Assembly: GCF_014699055.1 (NCBI RefSeq)
Contig: NZ_JACXAC010000005.1
Coordinates: 62,001-126,000, forward strand
Source: Hymenobacter armeniacus
GTDB lineage: Bacteria > Bacteroidota > Bacteroidia > Cytophagales > Hymenobacteraceae
Length of the DNA stretch: 64,000 nt
Direction: 5' to 3'
In this document: positions 27,564 to 36,351 of the stretch, piece by piece
How the letters are laid out: the number at the start of each line of letters is the position of its first letter
How positions within the stretch are numbered: position 1 is the first letter of the stretch
Translations under genes and position numbers: made by a program
Notes under the pieces: generated by a model
The model's input: only the letters and a program-made list of their open reading frames with translations
Told to the model about the DNA's origin: nothing
The model's database searches: none

Positions 27564-28355
27564 TTACAGCGAGCCCGTGCGGCCGCCGTCCACCGGCACG
27601 CTGGTGCCGTTGATGTAGGCTGCCGCGGGCGAGGCCAGAAACGCCACGGCCGCCGCCACTTCTTCGGCCTGACCGAAGCGGCGGGCCGGGATGGTTTTCA
27701 GCATGTCGGCTTCGATGGCGTCGGCCGATTGGCCGGTTTGGGCCACTTTTTTCTCGATGAGCGAGTGGTGGCGCTGCGTGAGCGTGGCGCCGGGCAGCAC
27801 GTTGTTGACGGTGATGCCGTGCGGGCCCAGCTCGTTGGCCAGGGTCTTGGCCCAGCTGGCCACGGCCCCGCGGATGGTGTTGCTCACGCCCAGCCCTGCC
27901 AGCGGAATTTTCACCGAGGTGCTGATGACGTTGATGATGCGCCCGAAACCAGCCGCGCGCATGCCCGGCACCAGGGCCTGGGCCAGCAAGTGGTTGCAGA
28001 TAACGTGCTGGTTGAACGCCACCCGCAAGGCCTCCACCGGCGCGTCGAGCAGCGGGCCGCCGGCGGGGCCGCCGGTGTTATTCACCAGAATGTGGAAGCC
28101 GGCGGGGTGCTGCGCCAGGTAGGCCTGCACCACCTCGGCCACGTGGCTGGGGTCGTCGAAATCGGCCACGAGGTAGTTGTGCGCTTGGCCGGCGGGCGTG
28201 GGCAGCTCGGCGGCTACCTCGCGCAGGCGTGCTTCGTTGCGGGCCAGCAGCGTGATGGCGCAGCCGTTTTCGGCCAGGGCCTGGGCCACGGCGCGGCCGA
28301 TGCCTTGGGTGCTGCCGCCCACCAGGGCGCGGCGGTTTTCGAGAGAGAGGTTCAT
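27564..28355 (-). CDS. SDR-family oxidoreductase with non-canonical active site
   Basis: 263 residues of classical SDR length and layout: N-terminal nucleotide loop VGGSTQGIG (12-20), LVNNTGGPAGG in place of NNAG (90-100), and the end INGTSVPVDGG. The catalytic YxxxK is not present: the aligned segment is GVSNTIRGAV, with S158 where Tyr and R162 where Lys are expected, although a Ser (around S145) is kept. A divergent SDR subgroup lacking these residues is known, so it may have another chemistry or only bind. It lies upstream of, and divergent with one gene between, the dioxygenase/decarboxylase pair, so a role in the kynurenine branch is possible but unproven. A 28-base gap separates it from the membrane gene at 28384. 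Confidence 0.85.
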   Translation of the reverse strand: MNLSLENRRALVGGSTQGIGRAVAQALAENGCAITLLARNEARLREVAAELPTPAGQAHNYLVADFDDPSHVAEVVQAYLAQHPAGFHILVNNTGGPAGGPLLDAPVEALRVAFNQHVICNHLLAQALVPGMRAAGFGRIINVISTSVKIPLAGLGVSNTIRGAVASWAKTLANELGPHGITVNNVLPGATLTQRHHSLIEKKVAQTGQSADAIEADMLKTIPARRFGQAEEVAAAVAFLASPAAAYINGTSVPVDGGRTGSL

Positions 28356-28383
28356 ATAGGGCTCAAAAAAAACAGCAAAAAGT

Positions 28384-30141
28384 CTAGCGCGCGGGCGGCG
28401 TGAGCAGCACGTAGCCGTCCACGAGTTGCTCGCGGTAGCCGTAGGGCCGCAGCAGCTGGCGCAGAAACAGATGGGCCGGCTGCTCGCGAAACTCCGGGTT
28501 GATAACAAAAGCAGCGGGGTCGTACCGGCGCAGAAAGGCCTGCACCTGCGGGGCCGTGGGCGGGGCGGGCGCGATGGTGTCGGGCTTGGTTTGGCGGAAG
28601 AGCACGGCGCCGAGCACGGGGTCGTGCTCCAGGCTGGCAAACACCTCGGCCGGCACCCGCGCCATGAAGCCGATGGGCACCTTTTTCTCGTGCACCGTTT
28701 GGTAAAACAGGTGCTCCCGACGGAACTGGCCCACCTCGCGGTAGCCGCTGGCAATGCCCAGCGGCACCGGAATCAGGGTGTTGCCCGGCAGCTTGGCCAC
28801 CTCGTGGAACACCCGCGGCACAGCGGCGCGCGAAGTGCGCTCGTAGGGCCGGGGCCAGTACTCAAACAGCACCAGGCCGATGAGTAGCAGGCTCAGCGCC
28901 GTGCGCGACGTGGCGTGCAGGCGCGGCTTCCAAGCCGCCTCCAGCGCGCTAAAGGTGAGAATGGGCAGCAGCAGGCCCACCATCATTACCCAGCGGGTGG
29001 GGCAACGGATGTTGTTGAAAAACGGAATAAAATGCAGGAAGGCGGTGGGCAAATGCAGCCGGTCGTGGCCGTAGACGCGGGTGGCGGGCAGCGTGAGCAT
29101 CACGAAGAACAGTAGCACCCAAGCCAGCGGCCGGCCCTGCTCTTCCTGCGCCACGGCTGAAACAGGCCGACGGTGGGCCTTGCGCAAGGCCCACAAACCC
29201 AGCGCCAGCAGCGGCAGCGCGTAGCCCAGAAACAAGGTGTTTTCAAGCGAGCCCGGCATGGTAAACACCTTGGGGTTGTTGTAGAGCCGCGCGGCCCAGC
29301 CCCAGTACACGAAGCGGCTGGTGGGCGGCGGCATGATAAAGTCGACCAAATCGCCGCCCCACCAGAAGCCGCCGTTGTCCTCCACGCCCCAGCGGCGCAG
29401 CAGCCGGATGAGGACGTGGCTCAGCACCAGAATGCCGCCCAGCCAGGCCCAGGTGCGCCACTCCCGCCACCGGATGCGGCCCAGCCCGAACCAGTACCAC
29501 GCCGCGTAAGCCAGCGAAAAATACAGCAGCCCAAACAGGACGTAGTAGTCGCTGAGCAGCGTGACCAGGCCCAGCGCTACGCAGCCGGCTGCGGCCTTCC
29601 AGCTCCGCACTTCGGGCAGAAACTTCCTTTCCCGAAACCGAAACGCATCCAGAAACGCCAGCACGTAGAACGGCACCGTGGCCGTGAGCACCAGGTTGTA
29701 GTGCTCGGGCAGGCGCTGCAGCTTGTAGGGCGAATAGGCGAAGATGAAGCCCGCCAGCAGGCACAGCAGCGGGCTTTGCACCCAGCGCCGGGCCAGCAGG
29801 TAGGCCCCGGCGGCCGACAGCGAATAGCTCAGCAGCAGGCCGATGTTGAGGGCCAGAATGTCATTGCCCACCAGCACGCTAATCAGGCCGATGATGGGCG
29901 TGTAGGTGTGCAGTATCAGCCAGGAGCCCAGCGGGTAGAACAGCCAGTCGGTATGAAAAACCGGCTGCCCGGTTTGCACCGCCGTGCGGAAGTGCCAGGT
30001 GTTCCAGGGGTACATGTAGGTGTCGTGCCCCGGCACCACCAGAAACGACGAGGTGAAGTGCGCCGCCAGCGGCCAGGTAAGCGCGGCAAACAGGACGCCG
30101 TAGAAGGCCGTCAGCAAGCTCAGTCGCAGCCAGTAGTTCAT
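28384..30141 (-). CDS. Polytopic membrane protein, GT-C/YfhO-like
   Basis: 585 residues with about eleven hydrophobic helices and a soluble C-terminal region of about 150 residues. After TM1 the outer loop carries VPGHDTYMYPWNTWHF, an acidic and aromatic site characteristic of GT-C-like proteins; NNIRCPTRWVMMVGLL resembles the conserved arginine-containing loop of YfhO-like proteins. ATG 30141 puts TM1 at the N-terminus and discards a TTG-started extension. A promoter box lies 62 bases upstream. The SDR gene follows by 28 bases on the same strand, so the two may be co-transcribed. Substrate is unknown. Confidence 0.75.
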   Translation of the reverse strand: MNYWLRLSLLTAFYGVLFAALTWPLAAHFTSSFLVVPGHDTYMYPWNTWHFRTAVQTGQPVFHTDWLFYPLGSWLILHTYTPIIGLISVLVGNDILALNIGLLLSYSLSAAGAYLLARRWVQSPLLCLLAGFIFAYSPYKLQRLPEHYNLVLTATVPFYVLAFLDAFRFRERKFLPEVRSWKAAAGCVALGLVTLLSDYYVLFGLLYFSLAYAAWYWFGLGRIRWREWRTWAWLGGILVLSHVLIRLLRRWGVEDNGGFWWGGDLVDFIMPPPTSRFVYWGWAARLYNNPKVFTMPGSLENTLFLGYALPLLALGLWALRKAHRRPVSAVAQEEQGRPLAWVLLFFVMLTLPATRVYGHDRLHLPTAFLHFIPFFNNIRCPTRWVMMVGLLLPILTFSALEAAWKPRLHATSRTALSLLLIGLVLFEYWPRPYERTSRAAVPRVFHEVAKLPGNTLIPVPLGIASGYREVGQFRREHLFYQTVHEKKVPIGFMARVPAEVFASLEHDPVLGAVLFRQTKPDTIAPAPPTAPQVQAFLRRYDPAAFVINPEFREQPAHLFLRQLLRPYGYREQLVDGYVLLTPPAR

Positions 30142-30203
30142 ATGGTGTCGGGGCGGCTCCCTTTTCGGCGCCAGGAAATGTGCGGGCCGGCCGGCCCCAG
30201 CAG

Positions 30204-30211
30204 CAAAAGTA
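30204..30211 (-). promoter_or_regulatory. Bacteroidota-type -7 promoter box
   Basis: Minus strand TACTTTTG followed by C, 62 bases before the ATG of the 585-residue membrane protein, within the 165-base divergent region. Confidence 0.5.
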
Positions 30212-30272
30212 GCGCCTGCCGCCAGCCCAGTGCGAAGCCCCGAAAACAACGGGCCAAACGCCGTCGCGGCCG

Positions 30273-30280
30273 TAGCTTAG
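30273..30280 (+). promoter_or_regulatory. Probable -7 promoter box, one mismatch
   Basis: TAGCTTAG followed by C, 26 bases before the 3-hydroxyanthranilate dioxygenase ATG; it differs from TAnnTTTG at one base. Confidence 0.35.
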
Positions 30281-30306
30281 CACCTCCAACCACCCACCTC
30301 CTCGCC

Positions 30307-30837
30307 ATGATAACCCGCCCCTTCAACTTCCAAAAGTGGATAGACGAGCACCGCCATTTGCTGAAGCCCCCGGTGGGCAACCAGCAGGTGTTCAAAAACA
30401 ACAAGGACTTCATTGTGATGGTGGTGGGCGGCCCCAACGCCCGCAAAGACTACCACGTAGACGCCGGCGAGGAGCTGTTCTGGCAGATTGAGGGCACGAT
30501 GACCGTCAAAATCATCGAAGACGGCCAATCCGTCGACATCACCATCGGCCCGGGCGAGATGTTCCTGCTGCCGCCCAACGTGCCGCACTCGCCGCGCCGG
30601 CCGGCCGGCACCGTGGGCCTGGTGCTGGAGCGCTACCGCGAAGGCGGCGAGCTCGACGGCTTCCAGTGGTACTGCGAAAACTGCGGGCACAAGCTCTACG
30701 AGGAGTTTGCCGAAATCACCGACATCGTGGCCCAGCTGCCGCCCATCATGAACGCCTTCTGGCAGGACGACGCCAAGCGCACCTGCACCAACTGCGGCAC
30801 CTACATGGAGGCACCCGCGCCGGTGACCCCCGCCTAG
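30307..30837 (+). CDS. 3-hydroxyanthranilate 3,4-dioxygenase
   Basis: 176 residues, the length of bacterial enzymes. It opens the ring of 3-hydroxyanthranilate with O2 to give 2-amino-3-carboxymuconate semialdehyde. The cupin iron ligands are visible as H50 and E56 in [12 protein letters not shown] and H94 in VPHSPRRP. A rubredoxin-like metal site in the tail is formed by C123, C126, C160 and C163 ([16 protein letters not shown]), as in the Cupriavidus enzyme. The ACMS decarboxylase gene follows after eight bases, which would remove the unstable product before it cyclises to quinolinate. Confidence 0.96.
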   Translation: MITRPFNFQKWIDEHRHLLKPPVGNQQVFKNNKDFIVMVVGGPNARKDYHVDAGEELFWQIEGTMTVKIIEDGQSVDITIGPGEMFLLPPNVPHSPRRPAGTVGLVLERYREGGELDGFQWYCENCGHKLYEEFAEITDIVAQLPPIMNAFWQDDAKRTCTNCGTYMEAPAPVTPA

Positions 30838-30845
30838 TTCCGGCC

Positions 30846-31892
30846 GTGCTTTCCATCGACATCCACACCCACATTCTGCCCGAGCGCTGGCCCGACCTCA
30901 AGGAACGGTACGGCTACGGCGGCTTCATCCGGCTGGAGCACCACAAGCCCTGCTGCGCCCGCATGATGCAGGACGACAAGTTCTTCCGCGAGGTGCAGGA
31001 CAACTGCTGGGACCCCGCCGTGCGCCTGCGCGAGTACGACCAGTTTGGCGTGCAGGTGCAGGTGCTGAGCACCGTGCCCGTCATGTTCAGCTACTGGGCC
31101 CAGCCCCTCGACTGCCTCGACCTGAGCCAGCTGCTCAACGACCACATTGCCGACGTGGTGCGCCGCTACCCCACCCGCTTCGTGGGCCTGGGCACCATTC
31201 CGATGCAGGCGCCCAAGCTGGCCATCCGGGAGCTGGAGCGCTGCATGAAAATCGGGCTGGCCGGCGTGCAAATCGGCTCGCACGTGAACGACTGGAACCT
31301 CGACGCGCCGGAGCTTTTTGATGTATTTGCGGCCGCCGAAGAGCTGGGTGCCTGCGTGTTTGTGCACCCCTGGGACATGATGGCCCAAGGCAAAATGCCC
31401 AAGTACTGGCTGCCCTGGCTGGTGGGCATGCCCGCCGAAAGCACGCTGGCGCTCTGCTCTTTAATATTTGGCGGGGTACTGGAGCGGCTGCCGCGGCTGC
31501 GCGTGGCGGTGGCCCACGGCGGGGGCTCGTTTGCCAGCACCATCGGGCGCATCGAGCACGGCTGGCAGGTACGGCCCGACCTCTGCGCCGTCGACAACCC
31601 GCACAACCCGCGCAACTACCTGGGCAAGTTCTGGGTCGACTCCCTGGTGCACGACCCGCTGATGCTCGACTACCTGGTGAAAACGCTGGGCGCCGACAAA
31701 ATCACGCTCGGCACCGACTACCCCTTCCCGCTGGGCGAGCTGGAGCCGGGCCAGCTCATCAAATCCATGCCGTTTTCGGACGACATCAAGGCCCAAATGC
31801 TGGGCCAGAACGCCCTGGATTGGCTGGGGCTGGGCGCTAAGTCCTTCGCACCGATTTCCCCACCTTTTTCGTCGATTACCCTGCATGAGTAA
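30846..31892 (+). CDS. 2-amino-3-carboxymuconate-6-semialdehyde decarboxylase (ACMSD)
   Basis: 348 residues from the GTG at 30846. A member of the amidohydrolase-type ACMSD family (EC 4.1.1.45), a zinc-dependent non-oxidative decarboxylase. The metal site is visible as H7 and H9 in [14 protein letters not shown], the histidine in VFVHPWDM and the aspartate in [24 protein letters not shown] gives the catalytic histidine loop. Its product, 2-aminomuconate semialdehyde, is the substrate of the dehydrogenase at 12704. The stop overlaps the ATG of the next gene by eight bases, suggesting translational coupling with a membrane protein of unrelated type. Confidence 0.95.
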   Translation: MLSIDIHTHILPERWPDLKERYGYGGFIRLEHHKPCCARMMQDDKFFREVQDNCWDPAVRLREYDQFGVQVQVLSTVPVMFSYWAQPLDCLDLSQLLNDHIADVVRRYPTRFVGLGTIPMQAPKLAIRELERCMKIGLAGVQIGSHVNDWNLDAPELFDVFAAAEELGACVFVHPWDMMAQGKMPKYWLPWLVGMPAESTLALCSLIFGGVLERLPRLRVAVAHGGGSFASTIGRIEHGWQVRPDLCAVDNPHNPRNYLGKFWVDSLVHDPLMLDYLVKTLGADKITLGTDYPFPLGELEPGQLIKSMPFSDDIKAQMLGQNALDWLGLGAKSFAPISPPFSSITLHE

Positions 31893-33361
31893 GCCCCCCT
31901 CCCCAACCGTTGGCCGACTCGTGGCGCTCGGCAAGCGCGGGTTGCGATGGTGCAACAATCGTCCGGCGGCCAGTGCTGCCCTGCTGCTGTTTCTGTTCTT
32001 CGCGCTGTACCTGGCCCGGCAGGAGCCGACCCAGTTTTATTACGATGCGGGCCTATACTGGGATTTATCTGGCAAGTATTGGCAAAGCGGTGATTTTCAA
32101 TTCATCGCTTTCGATAGCTTTTTGCGGGGTTACTTGTTTCCGCTGCTGTTGGGCTCACTCTGGCAGTTGCTGATTCACACCTCTGTATTGCCGCTGGAAA
32201 TCACACGAACCCTGGGCGCGGCCACCGCCGCGATTTTGTTCGGGGTGGTGGCGCCGGGGTTGTGGCAAGACGTCAGAAAGCACAGCAACGCCAGCCGAGT
32301 ATCGCTCGCCCGGCGCCTGCTGTTTGGAGCGCTGGGGTTTGCCTTTTGGCGCGGCTATTTTCATTATCCGCTCACCGATTTCATTTCGTTGCTGGCGCTG
32401 GCGGGCGGGCTATGGACGGTGGTGCGGGGCCGCGCGGTATGGAGCGGCGTGCTGGCTGGCATGTTAGTAGCGGCTTCGGTTAATTTTCGACCTGTGTATG
32501 CGGCGGCTGTACCCGTGGTATTCATCTTGTGCCTCTGGCCCGCTTCTCACGATGCTTCGTACTGGCGTACTTTCCTGCGCCAATGGGGTAAAACCGCCGC
32601 GCTGGCACTTGGAATGGCCATTGTGCTGTGGCCTCAAGTAATTATCAACACCACTCATTTCGGCGTAGCGAGCCCGCTGGTACTTACCACTAAACCGGGC
32701 ACCCCGAGCCTGTACCTTACCCAGCTAAAATGGGGTTTGTGGTATCAGAAATACGAAACCAACGTGGGCACAGACTACCCTGTGCCCACAATGTTTTTTT
32801 TGGACGAAGACGGGCGCGCTGTGGAATTCCATCGGCCTCACCGACCTGGCGTCCTACGCCACGTATGGCCAGCTGATACTTTCCGCCCCCACCACGCTGA
32901 TGGGCTCGTGGCTGCGGCATTTATTTAACGGCCTTGATGTGCAGTATCCCACCCCATACATTCCGGCGGTGTATGTGCCTACCTGGGGGTTGGCCTGGCT
33001 CAACTACACGGTGCTGTTGGGCGGAATGGTCATTTGGGTGCTCGCGTGGCGCCGCGCATCGGCGCCGGGCTACCTGGTGATTCTATCTTTGCTAATTCAG
33101 TGCGCAGCGGTGGTGCCCGTTGCCATGGAATGCCGTTTTTTACTGCCGCTGCATTTGTTGCTTTGTGCCGCTTTTGCGTTTGGTCTGCGGCCGAGACACT
33201 TGTGGCGGTCTACTAGCCGGCCCACGCGCATTGCGGCTGCTTGCCTCTACGTCACGGCGTTGGCAGCATGCTTCTGGGTATCGAGCAACGCCCAGCGGCA
33301 ACTTGAACATGGAGCAAAGCCTGTGTTTGGGCCGCAGCCCGCGCCTTCCGTGCTTTGGTAG
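31885..33361 (+). pseudogene. GT-C-like membrane protein gene with a frameshift at a T8 run
   Basis: Two frames together encode one polytopic protein of about 491 residues. The first (from the ATG at 31885) shows TM1 (ALLLFLFFALYLARQ) and the acidic site FYYDAGLYWDLS, then about six helices. At the run of eight T at 32794-32801 the frame shifts; with seven T the frame would continue PVPTMFFWTKTGALWNSIG into the second part, which encodes about four more helices and ends at 33361. As it stands the first frame ends at 32928 with an unlike tail. This could be a real frameshift, slippage-based on/off switching, or a sequencing error in a homopolymer. Base composition is lower in GC than the kynurenine genes on both sides, hinting at insertion. 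Confidence 0.75.
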
Positions 33362-33435
33362 TGCTTATCCTCGCTCATTTTGTTTCTCACCAGAAGAAGC
33401 ATGCTGAGTGCACACCTGCTTGAAATTATGTTGAT

Positions 33436-34707
33436 ATGACTGAGACAATAAGCCCTGCCGCCGAACTCGACGCTGCCGACCCGCTGGCATCCTTCCGTCA
33501 GGAGTTCCACATCCCGCCCGGGCCCGACGGCCGGCCCTGCGCCTACTTCTGCGGCAACTCGCTGGGCCTGCAGCCCAAAGCCGCCCGCGCCGCCGTAGAG
33601 CAGGAGTTCGACGCCTGGGAGCGACTAGGCGTGGAAGGCCATTTCCACGGCGTGTCGCCCTGGATGCACTACCACGAAACCCTCACCGACGCCTCGGCCC
33701 GGCTGGTGGGCGCCCGGCCCATTGAGGTGGTGGTGATGAACAACCTCACCGTGAACCTGCACCTGCTGCTGGTGACGTTTTACCGCCCCACGGCCACGCG
33801 CTACAAGATTCTGATGGAAGGCGGCGCCTTCCCCTCCGACCAGTACGCCATCGAGAGCCAGGCGCGTCTGCACGGCCTCGACCCCGCCGACGCCATTGTG
33901 GAGCTGGTGCCGCGCCCCGGCGAGCACACCCTGCGCACCGAGGACATCGAAGCCACCATCGCCGAACTGGGCGACTCGCTGGCTACCGTCCTCATCGGCG
34001 GCGTGAACTACTACACCGGGCAGGCCTTCGACATGGCCGCCATCACGCGCGCCGGCCACGCCGTGGGCGCCTACGTGGGCTTCGACCTGGCCCACGCCGC
34101 CGGCAACCTCGACCTGCGCCTGCACGACTGGGACGTGGACTTTGCCTGCTGGTGCACTTACAAATACCTAAACTCGGGCCCCGGCGGCACCTCGGGCGTG
34201 TTTGTGCACGAGCGGTTTGCCCAGCGCCCCGACCTCGTGCGCTTGGCCGGCTGGTGGGGCCACGACCCTTCCGACCGGTTTCAGATGAAAAAGGGCTTCC
34301 GGCCCATGGCCGGTGCGGCCGGCTGGCAGCTCTCCAACGCCCAGATTTTCCCCATGGCCATTCACCGCGCCAGCCTCGACCTCGTGGACCGCGCCGGGGG
34401 CATGCCCGCCCTGCGCCGCAAGAGCGAGCAGCTCACGGCCCGCCTCGAATGGCTGATTCGCGGCCTCAACCTGCCGGCTTCCGCGCTGGAAATCATTACC
34501 CCAGCCGACCCGGCGCAGCGCGGCTGTCAGCTTTCGGTGCTGGTGCACCGGCGCGGACGCGAGCTGTTCGATTACCTCGCCAGCCAGGGCATCATCGCCG
34601 ACTGGCGCGAGCCCAATGTCATTCGCCTGGCACCCGTGCCGCTCTATAATTCGTTTGAGGACGTAGACCGGGTGGGGGCCGCCCTGCGGCAATGGGTGAA
34701 TGGGTGA
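33436..34707 (+). CDS. kynU: Kynureninase
   Basis: 423 residues, the normal length. A PLP enzyme that cleaves kynurenine and 3-hydroxykynurenine to anthranilate or 3-hydroxyanthranilate plus alanine. Visible are FCGNSLGLQPKAA near residue 40, the PLP-aspartate strand YVGFDLAHAAGN, and the Schiff-base lysine K243 in CWCTYKYLNSGPGG. The C-terminus ends QWVNG, encoded inside the left arm of the palindrome at 34690. It produces the substrate for the dioxygenase at 30307. The frameshifted membrane gene precedes it, with 74 bases between. Confidence 0.96.
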   Translation: MTETISPAAELDAADPLASFRQEFHIPPGPDGRPCAYFCGNSLGLQPKAARAAVEQEFDAWERLGVEGHFHGVSPWMHYHETLTDASARLVGARPIEVVVMNNLTVNLHLLLVTFYRPTATRYKILMEGGAFPSDQYAIESQARLHGLDPADAIVELVPRPGEHTLRTEDIEATIAELGDSLATVLIGGVNYYTGQAFDMAAITRAGHAVGAYVGFDLAHAAGNLDLRLHDWDVDFACWCTYKYLNSGPGGTSGVFVHERFAQRPDLVRLAGWWGHDPSDRFQMKKGFRPMAGAAGWQLSNAQIFPMAIHRASLDLVDRAGGMPALRRKSEQLTARLEWLIRGLNLPASALEIITPADPAQRGCQLSVLVHRRGRELFDYLASQGIIADWREPNVIRLAPVPLYNSFEDVDRVGAALRQWVNG

Positions 34708-34790
34708 ATGAGCGAATGAGTGAATCATTCGCTCGTCTTCCCTCCTCGCCACTCATTCCTCCCTTCGCTCATTCACCCATTCACCCATTG
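34690..34790. repeat. Palindromic repeat with octamer-repeated arms, overlapping the kynureninase stop
   Basis: Perfect 27-base inverted arms at 34690-34716 and 34764-34790. The left arm is made of near-copies of an 8-base unit (atgggtga, atgggtga, atgagcga, atgagtga). The left arm encodes the last residues and stop (34705-34707) of kynureninase. Confidence 0.85.
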
Positions 34791-34793
34791 AAA

Positions 34794-35465
34794 ATGGAAG
34801 ATTACGCCGCCAAGATGCTGCTCAAAACCGATGCGGCCCTGCGCGAATACGTGACCGGCCATGTCCAGTACCGCGAGGCCGCCGTGCTCGCCGCGCTCGA
34901 CGAGCTGCGCCGCCGCGGCCAGCCCGCCCCCGAAGAAGCCGAGCTGCGCCCCGGCCTGGAACTGGCCGCGGCCGAGCAGCGCCGGGCCGAAGCCGCCGCC
35001 GAGGCCGAACGCCGCGCTACCACTCCCCCCGATGCGGCAGAAGCCGCGGCTGGCCCGGCGCTGTACTCGCCGATATCCATTGTGCTGTTTTCGCTGCTTT
35101 TCACCATGATAATGGGCGGCGTGCTCATGTGCATGAACTTGGTTCGGCTGGGCAAGAAGGGGGCGGCCCTGGGGCTGGCCCTGTTTGTGGTGGCCTACCT
35201 CTACGTGGGCAGTCTGCTGCTGGGCCCGCTGATGATGTCGTTGGGCATCAGCCCCATACTGGGCGGGTTGTTGTTCAACGTGCCGGCGGCGCTGCTGTAT
35301 GGGCTGTGGGTGTGGCCGCGCTACGTGGGCGCCATCAGCTACCGCAGCCGCAGCATACTGGTGCCCGTGCTCATCTACTTTCTCTTTGCCTGGGGGGTGC
35401 TGAAGGTGATTCCCTACCTGCCCAAAGCCGAGCGCCAGAAACTGGAGCGCATGATGCAGAAGTAG
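34794..35465 (+). CDS. Membrane protein of unknown function with charged N-terminal region
   Basis: 223 residues from the ATG at 34794, right after a palindromic repeat. Residues 1-80 are charged and helical, rich in Glu, Arg and Ala, probably a coiled coil. Residues about 85-215 contain four hydrophobic helices (SIVLFSLLFTMIMGGVLMCM; LGLALFVVAYLYVGSLLLG; GGLLFNVPAALLYGLWV; ILVPVLIYFLFAWGVL). No domain is recognised. It may follow kynureninase in the same transcript, and the AlkB gene begins 35 bases later, but no functional link is apparent. Confidence 0.7.
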   Translation: MEDYAAKMLLKTDAALREYVTGHVQYREAAVLAALDELRRRGQPAPEEAELRPGLELAAAEQRRAEAAAEAERRATTPPDAAEAAAGPALYSPISIVLFSLLFTMIMGGVLMCMNLVRLGKKGAALGLALFVVAYLYVGSLLLGPLMMSLGISPILGGLLFNVPAALLYGLWVWPRYVGAISYRSRSILVPVLIYFLFAWGVLKVIPYLPKAERQKLERMMQK

Positions 35466-35500
35466 CTCCTGGCGCTGGCCGCCGCGTTAGTTCTTTTGCC

Positions 35501-36094
35501 ATGCCCCTGTTTCCGCTTACCCTGCCCCAAGCCGACCTGCTTTTTGACCCGGCTTTTCTGCCGGCTGCCGAAGCCGATGCGCTCCTGGCCCAACTCACCG
35601 CCGAGGTGGCCTGGGAGCAGCGCAGCATCCGGCTGTTTGGGCAGGAGTTTCCGCAGCCGCGCCTCACCGCCTGGTACGGCGACCCGGAAGCCCGCTACAC
35701 GTATTCTGGCTTGGCCTGGGAACCCCGCCCCTGGACGCCCGCCCTGCTGGCCCTGCGCCAGCGGGTGGCGGCCGCCTGCGCCGCCCCCTTCAACAGCGTA
35801 CTGCTGAACCTGTACCGCGACGGCCGCGACAGCATGGGCTGGCACGCCGACGACGAGCCCGAGCTGGGCCCCAAACCCGTCATCGCCTCGCTCAGCCTGG
35901 GTGCCACGCGCCGGTTTCGGCTGCGGCCGCGGCCGGGATTGGTTCTCCCCTCTTTGTCGCTCGATTTGGGCTCCGGCAGCCTGCTGCTCATGCGCGGCTC
36001 CACGCAGCAGCACTGGCAGCACGCGCTGCCCAAAACCACCCAGCCACTGGGCCCGCGCCTCAACCTCACGTTCCGGTGGGTGGGTGGTAAATAA
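35501..36094 (+). CDS. AlkB-family 2-oxoglutarate/Fe(II) dioxygenase
   Basis: 197 residues of the AlkB type (closer to the ALKBH2/3 layout than to E. coli AlkB). These enzymes repair alkylated bases by oxidative demethylation. The iron ligands are H115 and D117 (GWHADDE) and H174 (WQHALPK); the 2-oxoglutarate arginines are R186 and R192 (GPRLNLTFRWV). LLNLYRDGRDSMGWH and LGATRRFRLRP are family marks. The ATG at 35501 begins MPLFPLTLPQADLL. Whether DNA or another nucleic acid is the substrate cannot be told here. Confidence 0.93.
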   Translation: MPLFPLTLPQADLLFDPAFLPAAEADALLAQLTAEVAWEQRSIRLFGQEFPQPRLTAWYGDPEARYTYSGLAWEPRPWTPALLALRQRVAAACAAPFNSVLLNLYRDGRDSMGWHADDEPELGPKPVIASLSLGATRRFRLRPRPGLVLPSLSLDLGSGSLLLMRGSTQQHWQHALPKTTQPLGPRLNLTFRWVGGK

Positions 36095-36098
36095 TGTA

Positions 36099-36311
36099 TT
36101 AGTATAGAATATCGGGATGCCCGCACAGCTCCTCGCAAGTGCCATGGCCGACTTCGTATTCGCCCACCCGAAAAGTGGGCAGCGTGCCGGTTGGGGATGC
36201 TTCCGTTGGTGCAGCCTCCGGAGTAGCATCGGGGACGGCCGGTAAATCGGTGAGCGGTGTATCGGCGGCTTTGGCTGCGGCCGAACGGCGTGGAAAAGTA
36301 TTGTGTAGCAT
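36099..36311 (-). CDS. Small protein, tandem paralogue B (C-terminal GHPDILY)
   Basis: 70 residues. The N-terminal part is Ala/Pro/Thr-rich and probably unstructured. The C-terminal 25 residues (FRVGEYEVGHG..GHPDILY) match the end of the next gene (LRVGRYLVGEA..GHPNIRY). It contains a CEELC pair near the end. It has an ATG, ends four bases from the AlkB stop and lies 40 bases downstream of paralogue A on the same strand. The shared tail is the main reason to believe both are real. Function is unknown. Confidence 0.5.
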   Translation of the reverse strand: MLHNTFPRRSAAAKAADTPLTDLPAVPDATPEAAPTEASPTGTLPTFRVGEYEVGHGTCEELCGHPDILY

Positions 36312-36351
36312 TCGTTTGTTTCACCAAAAAAATCAGCAGATAGCAATCGAG

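Noticed and set aside
29173..30306. Long plus-strand frame over the 585-residue membrane protein gene
   Set aside because: It is antisense to a clear membrane protein; only its end coincides with the dioxygenase frame.
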